Notes: a model not told the origin generated them from the letters alone. A stretch of DNA of 11,185 nucleotides from JABLTI01 sp030629105 (GCA_030629105.1 DAOVPS010000107.1:1-11185); one strand, 5' to 3'; shown: positions 1 to 6,094, numbered from the stretch's first letter. Made by a program: numbers and translations.

Positions 1-1540
1 GTCCTGATTTTTCAAACTCTTTTGGAATGGTATACATGGTACTAAAAACATCAGCGACTTCTATTTTGTGGTCTCCTTCATAATGAATACCTCGAGTTGA
101 ATCTATCTCAAGAGTAGCTTGTTTCATCACTCTAAAATTATCGCCAAAACCAGCTTCATTACCTAGTGACCACATGAAAATACAAGGATGGTTTTTGTCT
201 CTCTCCACCATTCTAATCATTCTGTCAACACAAGTAGTTGTCCATTGAGGATCACTTTTTGGTAAGATATTTCTTAATCCATGAGATTCTAGGTTGCATT
301 CATCCATCACGTAGATTCCATATTTATCACAGAGTTCGTAAAATTTCGGATGATTTGGATAATGGCTTGTTCTCACAGCATTAATGTTGTATTGTTTCAT
401 TAATTTGACATCTTCTTCCATCCTTTCAAATGGAATTGCCCGACCATGGTCTGGGTCATGTTCATGTCTATTGACCCCTTTGAAAAGAACAGGTTTGCCA
501 TTGACGAGAATCTGACTGTTCTTAATCTCTACTTGTCTGAAGCCAAATTTACAGTGCTCAACTTCAATAATTCGATTATTCTCATCCCTCAAAGTTAGAA
601 TTACATCATACAAATTGGGTTCTTCAGCAGACCATTTTCTGGGATTTTTCACAAGAGATTCAAGTTCAATTAATATTTCAGACTCAGAACCAAGATTGAA
701 TTCTCTAATCATTTTGGATTCTGTTTCTAATAATTCACGATTCGGTTTGTAAAGACTCAATTCAATTTTCTGAGCTTTTGCTAATAAATTGCCGAAATTC
801 CTGATTTTAGTTCTCAATTTGAGATTAGTATTATCGTAGTTTTCATCAAACTCACAGTAAACAAAGAAATCTCTGATGTGCACTTTTGGAGTTGAAAACA
901 AAAATACGTCTCTATAAATTCCACTAAAACGCCACATATCTTGATCTTCGAGATAACTACCATCTGACCATCGATACACTTCAACTGCAAGAGTATTAGT
1001 TCCAACTTCTACAAATTCTGTAATATCAAACTCTGCAGGGGTCATACTTCCTTGACTATACCCAACCTTTTTCCCATTAATCCAAACATAGAAAGCAGAT
1101 TTCACACCTGCAAAATGCAGAAAGATTTCCCGAGCAGCCCAATCCTCAGAAATAATAAATTCTCTTCTATAAGATCCTACAGGATTATAATTATGATCTA
1201 TTTTTGGTATTTCTTTCTTCTTTAAACTAATGCTGTAAGGATATTTAATATTTGAATAGATGGGGATTCCGTATCCCTTAAGTTGCCAATTACTAGGAAC
1301 AATAATATTATCCCATTTACTTGCATCAAAATCTGGTTCGAAGAAGTCAATCGGTCGATCAGCTGGTTTTTCTACCCAATTAAAATTCCATTGTCCATTG
1401 AGTGATTGATAATACGGGGAATCTTCTTTCTCATTGTTTAATGCAAAATCCACTGAAGGGAAAGGCATTGAAGTATTGTGTGGGGGTGATTTGTTTTGAC
1501 CAATGAAACCACAATTTTCCCAATCATATTTCTCAGACAT
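1..1540 (-). CDS. GH2 beta-galactosidase (LacZ-type), N-terminal half, runs off left edge
   Basis: Glycoside hydrolase family 2 enzyme, expected to hydrolyse terminal beta-D-galactosides. The frame is open from ATG 1540 to base 1, giving 513 codons without a stop. Visible parts in order: a jelly-roll sugar-binding domain (about residues 45-215, with VPSNWQ, WINGKKVGYSQGS and WRFSGIYRDVFL), an Ig-like domain (about 217-325), then the start of the TIM barrel (KGVNRHEHDPDHG, NAVRTSHYPNHP, DECNLESHG). WSLGNEAGFG carries the acid/base Glu at residue 462, the same place as in E. coli LacZ. The nucleophile Glu (about residue 540 in LacZ) and the C-terminal domains lie outside the window. No signal peptide is seen, so it is probably cytoplasmic. 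A GTGA lies 7 bases before the ATG. A family swap such as beta-glucuronidase is unlikely given the LacZ-like motifs. Lateral origin from bacteria is possible but not shown. Confidence 0.95.
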   Translation of the reverse strand, partial: MSEKYDWENCGFIGQNKSPPHNTSMPFPSVDFALNNEKEDSPYYQSLNGQWNFNWVEKPADRPIDFFEPDFDASKWDNIIVPSNWQLKGYGIPIYSNIKYPYSISLKKKEIPKIDHNYNPVGSYRREFIISEDWAAREIFLHFAGVKSAFYVWINGKKVGYSQGSMTPAEFDITEFVEVGTNTLAVEVYRWSDGSYLEDQDMWRFSGIYRDVFLFSTPKVHIRDFFVYCEFDENYDNTNLKLRTKIRNFGNLLAKAQKIELSLYKPNRELLETESKMIREFNLGSESEILIELESLVKNPRKWSAEEPNLYDVILTLRDENNRIIEVEHCKFGFRQVEIKNSQILVNGKPVLFKGVNRHEHDPDHGRAIPFERMEEDVKLMKQYNINAVRTSHYPNHPKFYELCDKYGIYVMDECNLESHGLRNILPKSDPQWTTTCVDRMIRMVERDKNHPCIFMWSLGNEAGFGDNFRVMKQATLEIDSTRGIHYEGDHKIEVADVFSTMYTIPKEFEKSG

Positions 1541-1617
1541 GGCATTTCACATAGTATTGTAATCTAATTAGTTATTCAACAAATTCTTAAAACATTATTG
1601 GCAATTAAGAATATTTG

Positions 1618-1628
1618 TTATTATAAAA
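1618..1628 (-). promoter_or_regulatory. Candidate TATA box for the beta-galactosidase gene
   Basis: On the minus strand this reads TTTTATAATAA, a good match to an archaeal TATA element. Transcription would begin roughly 25 bases downstream, leaving a leader of about 55 bases before ATG 1540. The element lies in the 185-base divergent region shared with the DinB-like gene. No purine-rich BRE stands out and the assignment rests on consensus only. Confidence 0.35.
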
Positions 1629-1665
1629 CAACAAGTAATAAAGATTGACAAAAGGGCATTCTTTT

Positions 1666-1673
1666 TTTATATC
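1666..1673 (+). promoter_or_regulatory. Candidate TATA box for the DinB-like gene
   Basis: TTTATATC lies about 53-60 bases before ATG 1726, behind a run of seven T. A start site about 25 bases downstream would give a leader of some 30 bases. There is no clear SD motif before the ATG. This is consensus matching only. Confidence 0.4.
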
Positions 1674-1725
1674 TTAAATAAAGTAAAACAAATGAAATTT
1701 AAACACTGGATAGAATATTGTATCC

Positions 1726-2181
1726 ATGTTAGCTAATTTCCTAAAAACAGCAATAAATAGACATTTTAAAGAAACAAAATTATTAATTGAGCAATTATCA
1801 GATGATCTTTTCGAGAAAAAAGCATCAAAAGAAACTCGTAAAACTGCAGAAATTATTCTTCACATGATTAGATCATATGAATTTTATGCTCGAGGTTTAA
1901 GTGAAGGGGAATGGATTCCTCCTCCTTATAGTTTAGAGAAATATAATAACTCGAAAAAAGTACGTTCACTCTATAACGAAGTTGTGAAGATAACAAACAA
2001 GTATCTTGAGAATATAACTGATGAATCTATGCTTGAAGAAGTGAGTGGTTTCAATCGAACTGCAACAAAAGGAGAAATTTTGCTAGAATTACTTGAACAT
2101 GGTTTGCATCATCGAGGTCAACTTTCTGTTTATTATAGGTTAAGTAAGAAAAAACCAGCTGAAATTAAATATATCATCTAG
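1726..2181 (+). CDS. DinB-like (DinB/YfiT superfamily) four-helix metal-binding protein
   Basis: A 151-residue protein of the size and pattern of the DinB/DUF664 fold, a four-helix bundle that usually holds a divalent metal through three histidines. Here the likely ligands are His46 (EIILHMIRS) and His125 plus His129 in LEHGLHHRGQLSVYYR. The HxxxHRGQ stretch with a following Tyr-rich helix is the family hallmark. Known members include thiol transferases (bacillithiol or mycothiol dependent) and DNA-damage-induced proteins of unknown activity; nothing here picks among these. No signal peptide or membrane segment is seen. The ATG at 1726 is the first in frame; the stop is TAG at 2179-2181. The gene stands alone, divergent from the beta-galactosidase and 90 bases ahead of the zinc-ribbon gene. 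Family call is firm, substrate unknown. Confidence 0.85.
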   Translation: MLANFLKTAINRHFKETKLLIEQLSDDLFEKKASKETRKTAEIILHMIRSYEFYARGLSEGEWIPPPYSLEKYNNSKKVRSLYNEVVKITNKYLENITDESMLEEVSGFNRTATKGEILLELLEHGLHHRGQLSVYYRLSKKKPAEIKYII

Positions 2182-2211
2182 CTGAAAAGATGAGACATTT
2201 CAAAGTGCTTT

Positions 2212-2229
2212 ACATTTGTAAATGTTTTT
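2212..2229 (+). terminator. Possible hairpin/T-run terminator after the DinB-like gene
   Basis: ACATTT-GT-AAATGT is a 6-base inverted repeat followed by TTTT, about 30 bases after the DinB-like stop codon. The loop of two bases is too tight for the full stem, so a 5-pair stem or a plain T-tract terminator is more realistic. It could equally be a protein-binding palindrome upstream of the next gene. Confidence 0.35.
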
Positions 2230-2242
2230 AACAAGAAACTCA

Positions 2243-2250
2243 TTATAATA
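2243..2250 (+). promoter_or_regulatory. Candidate TATA box for the zinc-ribbon membrane protein
   Basis: TTATAATA sits 22-29 bases before ATG 2272. At the usual archaeal spacing, transcription would start almost exactly at that ATG and give a leaderless message. This bears on the choice between the ATGs at 2272 and 2284. Confidence 0.35.
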
Positions 2251-2271
2251 ACACAGATTAATTAATATATA

Positions 2272-2706
2272 ATGGTGAAATTTATGTCCCCAAGATGGAG
2301 AATACCCGGTAGAATTATTCGTAGAGCAGTAGGACGAAATATTAGAAGACAAGTAAGAAGATCATTTTTCCGAAGAAGAGCAAGACGATGGTTAATTGGT
2401 GGAGCAGTTCTGTTAGCAATTGCTGGAACTCATAGAGCTGTAAAGCTAAGAGAAGATGATGCGAGACGTTTAGAGGGTCACTATGGTCGTCCTGTGCAAG
2501 ATTTATCTGAGCAAGAAATTGATGATGGTATGAGACATTATAATATGCAACCATTGACAATCGACGAAGATGATCGAAAGAGAATCTACGATGATGACGA
2601 CAAAGAAGAAGGCTTCTCAGGTCAAGGTCAAAAATACTGCATTCATTGTGGCGTTGTGCTTCTCAGAGGTGCTAGCTTCTGCGCAAGCTGTGGTCAAGAG
2701 ATATAA
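2272..2706 (+). CDS. Small Arg-rich membrane protein with C-terminal zinc ribbon
   Basis: A 144-residue protein with three parts. Residues 1-40 are extremely basic (mostly Arg) with almost no acidic residue. One hydrophobic helix follows (about 40-53, WLIGGAVLLAIAG). Then comes a charged, largely acidic linker (about 60-117, with an Asp run near 106-110). The C-terminal zinc ribbon has CxxC pairs Cys123/Cys126 and Cys137/Cys140. Zinc-ribbon tails of this kind (zinc_ribbon_2-like) are common in archaeal small membrane proteins and usually mediate protein contacts or are structural. I do not recognise a named family and assign no function. Start: a TATA box suits a leaderless ATG at 2272, but GGTGA at 2274-2278 is a good SD for the in-frame ATG at 2284, which would give 140 residues. 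The Arg-rich cytoplasmic side could contact nucleic acid or phospholipid; that is inference. Confidence 0.75.
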   Translation: MVKFMSPRWRIPGRIIRRAVGRNIRRQVRRSFFRRRARRWLIGGAVLLAIAGTHRAVKLREDDARRLEGHYGRPVQDLSEQEIDDGMRHYNMQPLTIDEDDRKRIYDDDDKEEGFSGQGQKYCIHCGVVLLRGASFCASCGQEI

Positions 2707-2727
2707 TTTCTGATAAAAGAAAAACAA

Positions 2728-2756
2728 AATGGAATAAGGAATAAACCTTATCCATT
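2728..2756. terminator. Bidirectional hairpin terminator between convergent genes
   Basis: AATGG-A-ATAAGG and CCTTATCCATT pair into an 11-base-pair stem with one bulged A and a 6-base loop (2740-2745). A run of six T follows on the plus strand (2763-2768). On the minus strand the hairpin is followed by T-rich sequence (about 2713-2727). It sits between the convergent stops of the zinc-ribbon gene (2706) and the CPBP protease gene (2770), so it can end both transcripts. Confidence 0.7.
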
Positions 2757-2769
2757 CACTTATTTTTTA

Positions 2770-3795
2770 TTATTTAGCAGCTCTTATATCTTTTTTATAT
2801 TGCTTTAATCGTTGTTTTCGAACTAAGAAAGTATCAAAGAATGGGATGATTTCATCATCTGGTTCTGGGAACCAGAAACTAAAGCTTCGAACTAAAGATA
2901 TGTTGATTATCATTGGAAGTAATCCGATACCTACGAACGTCATAAAACAAAAATATGCCCAAGTCAATGGATCGGTATTGAGAGTAACTAGAGTGGAAAA
3001 AGCATCAATTAAATAATGAGCTATTATACAAGGGAGAAGCATTTTTGTCTTAACAAACATATAGGCAAGAAAAGTACCAAGCATAGCTGTATAGACTATT
3101 TGAAATAGAACTGGAATAAAGTGTTCTCTATTATATTCAACTCCAAATAATATAGCACCTATAAAACCTGATAGAATGTTTATTGAGTGAAATGCCCCAA
3201 AAAGTAAACCATTGGATATAATTGAAAATTGCTTACTACGTATTTTTAATATTAAAACCAGCATAACACCACGAAAAGCAACTTCTTCCCAGATGCCTGG
3301 TAATAATGATGTGTAGACATTAATAGTTCCTAGATTGTAAAGTAACAACGGAACAAATACCACTTGTCCAGCAGTAAATAATGTTGAAAGAAAATTCGCA
3401 AATAACATGAATGTTAATGTAATAATTGCTGTAATTATTCCAAAACCAATGGATCGAAGAACTGGTTTTATCCTAGCTAATCTAATATCTTTGGTATATT
3501 CGATGAATTCTCTTTTATTAGGTAATCCTAAGACCAAAGGAACTATAATCGACCACAGAATTGCAACAGAAAAGAAATTAATGATATGAAGTAAATACAA
3601 ATGAGTGGCATAAAATGCTGGAGTAACAAATAAAGTATAAAGTAAACTAGGAACTATTAAGAAGATTGTATATAAAAATAAAAGAATCATTATGCTCAAC
3701 CTAGGATGGTTACCAAGAAAAGTGGCATCAGGATCAACCACTCTGCCAGTTTTTCGTTTAGAATTTTTAGTAGGGTTAATTTTAACAAATCCCAT
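2770..3795 (-). CDS. CPBP (CAAX/ABI) family intramembrane metalloprotease
   Basis: A 341-residue polytopic membrane protein with the three motifs of the Rce1/ABI (CPBP) family: EEVAFR (Glu170, Glu171, Arg175), FGAFH (His203) and HYLID (His260, Asp264). In this family the glutamates and histidines form the active site within the membrane. Characterised relatives cleave prenylated CAAX proteins (Rce1) or process or give immunity to peptides in bacteria; the archaeal substrates are mostly unknown. About eight hydrophobic segments are visible, starting near residue 33, with a basic N-terminal tail (1-30) and a charged C-terminal tail (about 309-341) likely in the cytoplasm. It is preceded by its own TATA-like box and a T8 tract that probably ends the upstream transcript, so it looks monocistronic. 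Function beyond the family level is open. Confidence 0.9.
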   Translation of the reverse strand: MGFVKINPTKNSKRKTGRVVDPDATFLGNHPRLSIMILLFLYTIFLIVPSLLYTLFVTPAFYATHLYLLHIINFFSVAILWSIIVPLVLGLPNKREFIEYTKDIRLARIKPVLRSIGFGIITAIITLTFMLFANFLSTLFTAGQVVFVPLLLYNLGTINVYTSLLPGIWEEVAFRGVMLVLILKIRSKQFSIISNGLLFGAFHSINILSGFIGAILFGVEYNREHFIPVLFQIVYTAMLGTFLAYMFVKTKMLLPCIIAHYLIDAFSTLVTLNTDPLTWAYFCFMTFVGIGLLPMIINISLVRSFSFWFPEPDDEIIPFFDTFLVRKQRLKQYKKDIRAAK

Positions 3796-3827
3796 AAATT
3801 ATATGTTTAATATCAATCTAACTATAG

Positions 3828-3843
3828 TATATTCGAATATAAC
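3828..3843 (-). promoter_or_regulatory. TATA box within a perfect palindrome, CPBP protease promoter
   Basis: On the minus strand GTTATATTC (3843-3835) is a TATA-like element about 40 bases before ATG 3795. It overlaps a perfect 14-base palindrome, TATATTCGAATATA (3828-3841). A palindrome on a TATA box is a common operator position in archaea, since a bound repressor blocks TBP. In sequence this AT-rich, chance is a real alternative. Confidence 0.4.
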
Positions 3844-3863
3844 ATGTAAATATTTTAGTAGTT

Positions 3864-3871
3864 AAAAAAAA
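3864..3871 (-). terminator. T8 tract terminator after the small membrane protein
   Basis: On the minus strand a run of eight T lies about 13 bases after the TAG stop of the 70-residue membrane protein. There is no strong stem. This fits the U-tract terminators of archaea and comes just before the TATA box of the CPBP gene. Confidence 0.5.
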
Positions 3872-3883
3872 TATCTGCTAAAA

Positions 3884-4096
3884 CTATGGAACTCGAGAAT
3901 AACTGTGTCTATGAACTCGAACACTGCAACTAAGTATAAGGAAATCAATAAAAAGTCCCATTAAGAAGAACATATACCCCCAAACACTCGTTGGTTCTAG
4001 AATTATATTGAGTATTCCTATATATAGTAAAACGATATTCCATATGATTACAAGAATAGCTATCAGAAAACCATTTTTCATAGTGTATTGTGCCAA
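3884..4096 (-). CDS. Two-helix small membrane protein, unknown family
   Basis: A 70-residue hydrophobic peptide with two membrane helices (about residues 9-33 and 38-58) and a short basic tail (RVHRHSYSRVP). The start is uncertain. TTG at 4096 has a purine-rich SD region (GGTGGAAGGGA, 4110-4100) at suitable spacing and a TATA-like box near 4148-4157. ATG at 4081 would give 65 residues but lies 18 bases from the SD. The same frame stays open upstream to 4201 without ATG, GTG or TTG, and its translation (with FDWWKGLLAQYTMKNG running into the first helix) looks protein-like. So the real gene may be longer with a non-canonical start or a frameshift. It lies 101 bases after the C_GCAxxG gene. No homologous family is recognised; a hairpin membrane protein is all that can be said. 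Confidence 0.55.
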   Translation of the reverse strand: MAQYTMKNGFLIAILVIIWNIVLLYIGILNIILEPTSVWGYMFFLMGLFIDFLILSCSVRVHRHSYSRVP

Positions 4097-4147
4097 TAGT
4101 CCCTTCCACCAATCAAATGATGAATTTCGATTTTCATTACTCTTTAA

Positions 4148-4157
4148 TATTTTTAAA
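4148..4157 (-). promoter_or_regulatory. Candidate TATA box for the small membrane protein
   Basis: On the minus strand TTTAAAAATA lies about 52-61 bases before the TTG at 4096. It predicts a transcript starting near 4125, which would exclude most of the start-less open frame reaching up to 4201. Consensus evidence only. Confidence 0.35.
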
Positions 4158-4197
4158 TCCTTGCTAATCCAAATTTGCCAGTGATATTGTGTTTTTG

Positions 4198-4644
4198 CTA
4201 TTCAGGAAACATTTCTAATACAATTTTAACTGCATCTATTACATATTTCGGACAAATATTTTTGAAAACTCCTTCATCACTACCTTTCTTTTTTGCTTCA
4301 GGATCTCTTATGTCAAAACCAAGTAGATCATTGCAAATTGGAGAATCATGGACCTCATTGAATTTTTCAATAAATTCGCCAACTGATTCATAAGTATAGT
4401 TTCGATGCTCTCCTGGTTCGGTGTATTTTCGATTTTGAAGCATACCAATCGCCATGACTGCACCTGTCACGGCTCCACACATTTCACCTCTTCTACTAAT
4501 TCCTCCGCCAAAACCGGAGGCAACAATAGGTGCTTGTTCAAAATACAGTCCTTTTTCCTCAAGAACTGTTACAAAAACTGCTTGGGCACAATTATCATTG
4601 CTAAGAAAAAGCTCTCTTGCTTTCTTCATAGGATTATTTTCCAA
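4198..4644 (-). CDS. C_GCAxxG_C_C family redox-type protein
   Basis: A 148-residue protein matching the C_GCAxxG_C_C family (putative redox-active proteins, often with metal or redox neighbours in anaerobes). Cys19 (NCAQAV) is followed by a glycine-rich segment (ASGFGGGISRRGEMCGAVTGAVMAIG) with Cys56, then Cys104 (ICNDLLG) and Cys131 (NICPKYV), so all four hallmark cysteines are present. Length is usual for the family. No signal peptide is seen, so it should act in the cytoplasm. The first start is TTG at 4644, with AGAGGT seven bases upstream; the in-frame ATG at 4629 lacks a well-placed SD and would remove five residues. A TATA-like AATATATAC (4716-4708) overlaps the stop of the preceding gene, so it probably has its own promoter. 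The biochemical activity of the family is not established. Confidence 0.9.
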   Translation of the reverse strand: MENNPMKKARELFLSNDNCAQAVFVTVLEEKGLYFEQAPIVASGFGGGISRRGEMCGAVTGAVMAIGMLQNRKYTEPGEHRNYTYESVGEFIEKFNEVHDSPICNDLLGFDIRDPEAKKKGSDEGVFKNICPKYVIDAVKIVLEMFPE

Positions 4645-4707
4645 TAGAATAACCTCTGAATAGTCTTTGCATGTTTTAGATATGAATATTTTGGAGTTTT
4701 ACTTTCA

Positions 4708-4716
4708 GTATATATT
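4708..4716 (-). promoter_or_regulatory. Candidate TATA box for the C_GCAxxG_C_C gene
   Basis: On the minus strand AATATATAC overlaps the TAA stop (4717-4715) of the anchored surface protein gene. It would place transcription start near 4684, about 40 bases before TTG 4644. Consensus evidence only. Confidence 0.4.
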
Positions 4717-5605
4717 ATTGTTTGATTTGCTTTTTGTTGAAGATAAATTTTGAAACAATTACTACTGCCAAAGTTACTGGAACTATAAGGAATGTGAAAC
4801 CCGGTAAACCTGCATAACTTCCTAGATCAAATTTTGGCATATTGTAGTCTTTTAGTTCTAGATGTCCTTCCGATTTTAAATCAAAGTTTGTACCATTAAG
4901 CAATCCGTGTTCTCTGCAAGCCATTCTAAATCCATGTAACACACCAGTTATCTCATCTATGGAGTATAATAGATTAGACTCGTATATGCCATCAAAAGTA
5001 TAATTCTCAGCAGTATACTTTATGCCATAGTTTAGATACTGCTCATAGAGTAGATGACCCTTCTTTGTTTCATAGGTAATTTGGATATCAGTATTATTAC
5101 GATAGGTAGCAGACATCCTTGAGGAAATATAGGTGCTATTAGCTCTTCTATCAAATAATTCAAAAACCTCTTTATCAAAAAATGGATAGAAAGTATCATC
5201 CAAATTTGGTCCTTCCTGAATTCTTGTTTCATTAAATGGTAAATTAGGGACAAACCAAATTGTTGGTGCACCAATTATTAGCAGCATATTAATGTATACC
5301 CCAAAAGCAGATGTATGGTGATCTGCTGTAAAACCATCTTTCTCAATTCTGTAATCTGCAGTAAAGTTATCATCCATATTTAATACTTTGATAAGAAATT
5401 CGTCACCTTCACTAAATAAAAGATCATCTATTCTGAATCCTTGAAAAGATGAACTGTTTGATCCACTAATTGCTTCCCAATTCCACTTAAGAACCTCATA
5501 ACGAAATTCATCACCTACATTTATGTTGAATTCAGCTTTAGAATACACATAAAAATTACAAATAATAATTAGAAATAGAAAAATAGGTAGAATTCTTTTT
5601 TTCAT
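4715..5605 (-). CDS. Secreted, C-terminally membrane-anchored protein, likely N-glycosylated
   Basis: A 296-residue protein with a Sec-type signal (MKKR, then a hydrophobic core to about residue 20). The external domain (about 24-265) is followed by one membrane helix (about 268-288) and a Lys-rich cytoplasmic tail, so it is a type I surface protein. The external part carries seven N-x-S/T sequons (Asn50, 80, 125, 156, 170, 201, 237), which suggests N-glycosylation on the archaeal surface. A hydrophobic stretch near 103-118 (VYINMLLIIGAPTIWF) lies within the external domain. The GxxF(R/L)YEVL-type start after the signal and the LPGF-type motif just before the anchor resemble anchored surface proteins that occur as large families in Asgard archaea; that likeness is from memory and not proven. 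No catalytic motif is recognised. It has a 63-base upstream gap with a weak TATA-like element. Confidence 0.7.
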   Translation of the reverse strand: MKKRILPIFLFLIIICNFYVYSKAEFNINVGDEFRYEVLKWNWEAISGSNSSSFQGFRIDDLLFSEGDEFLIKVLNMDDNFTADYRIEKDGFTADHHTSAFGVYINMLLIIGAPTIWFVPNLPFNETRIQEGPNLDDTFYPFFDKEVFELFDRRANSTYISSRMSATYRNNTDIQITYETKKGHLLYEQYLNYGIKYTAENYTFDGIYESNLLYSIDEITGVLHGFRMACREHGLLNGTNFDLKSEGHLELKDYNMPKFDLGSYAGLPGFTFLIVPVTLAVVIVSKFIFNKKQIKQ

Positions 5606-5668
5606 TTACCCAACCCAATTAACAAAAATGAATAGAATATCTTAAGTATTTTGCAAATAATTGACTTC

Positions 5669-5965
5669 TTATTTACTATTAGATTCAAGTATCAACTCAA
5701 GAGCTTTCGCAAGTTCCTGAGAACAAGAAGATGCTCTTTTACATCCTGCTTCTTTTAATTCTTCAATCGGTAGATCTTGAATTGCTCTATCTTTAACTAA
5801 TAGCTCAATTGTTTTATTATGACCTATACAACCTTTTTCTCCATCAACAATTAGTTGCTTGATAATAATCTTTCCTTCTTCCTCTTTAAGCTCAAAATTA
5901 AATGAAACTTTACAAGTGTCAGTGCCATCAGCGGGATTATAAGTATACGTCTCTGTTTCTGTCAT
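5669..5965 (-). CDS. Stand-alone TSCPD-domain protein
   Basis: A 98-residue protein that is nearly all TSCPD domain. Conserved features are a Cys in the first strand (Cys18, TCKVSF), GCIGHNKTI (Cys46), a Leu-rich middle, and AGCKRASSCSQELAKAL (Cys75, Cys81), where SSC replaces the usual TSC. The domain is known as the C-terminal part of some vitamin B12-dependent ribonucleotide reductases and as short independent proteins whose role is not well defined. Four conserved cysteines suggest metal binding. ATG 5965 is the only reasonable start; there is only a weak GAAG-type SD. It has a good TATA box (6011-6018) and is flanked by a PAP2 phosphatase and a surface protein, neither pointing to nucleotide metabolism. 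No ribonucleotide reductase gene is in the window. Confidence 0.8.
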   Translation of the reverse strand: MTETETYTYNPADGTDTCKVSFNFELKEEEGKIIIKQLIVDGEKGCIGHNKTIELLVKDRAIQDLPIEELKEAGCKRASSCSQELAKALELILESNSK

Positions 5966-6010
5966 TCTAATTCTTCTCTAAATTTCGTCGTTTTACCCAT
6001 ACAATTTTTC

Positions 6011-6018
6011 TATAAAAG
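6011..6018 (-). promoter_or_regulatory. Candidate TATA box for the TSCPD gene
   Basis: On the minus strand CTTTTATA is one of the clearest TATA matches in the window. It predicts transcription start near 5990 and a leader of about 25 bases before ATG 5965. Confidence 0.45.
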
Positions 6019-6094
6019 ATTGTTTACTTAGATTCTATCCGTGATTATTATTCCTCACCTTGTTTTTTCATTTCAGAAGGAGTTGATTTTGCTC

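Noticed and set aside
814..1005. 63-codon minus-strand open frame
   Set aside because: It lies inside the beta-galactosidase gene in another frame; the galactosidase translation is intact and motif-rich there.
2342..2560. 72-codon minus-strand open frame
   Set aside because: Antisense to the zinc-ribbon gene; its translation looks like low-complexity shadow and has no promoter.
3407..3589. 60-codon plus-strand open frame
   Set aside because: Antisense to the CPBP protease gene, without recognisable features.
2770..3795. CPBP protease plus small membrane peptide as a bacteriocin/immunity pair
   Set aside because: The 70-residue neighbour has no leader or double-glycine site and an apparent terminator separates the two genes.
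4175..4663. Three plus-strand open frames (4175-4393, 4405-4647, 4454-4663)
   Set aside because: All are antisense to the C_GCAxxG_C_C gene, whose four cysteines and glycine-rich motif prove the minus strand is coding.
5032..5274. 80-codon minus-strand open frame
   Set aside because: Overlaps the surface protein gene in another frame on the same strand; the surface protein has a signal peptide and anchor in a continuous frame.
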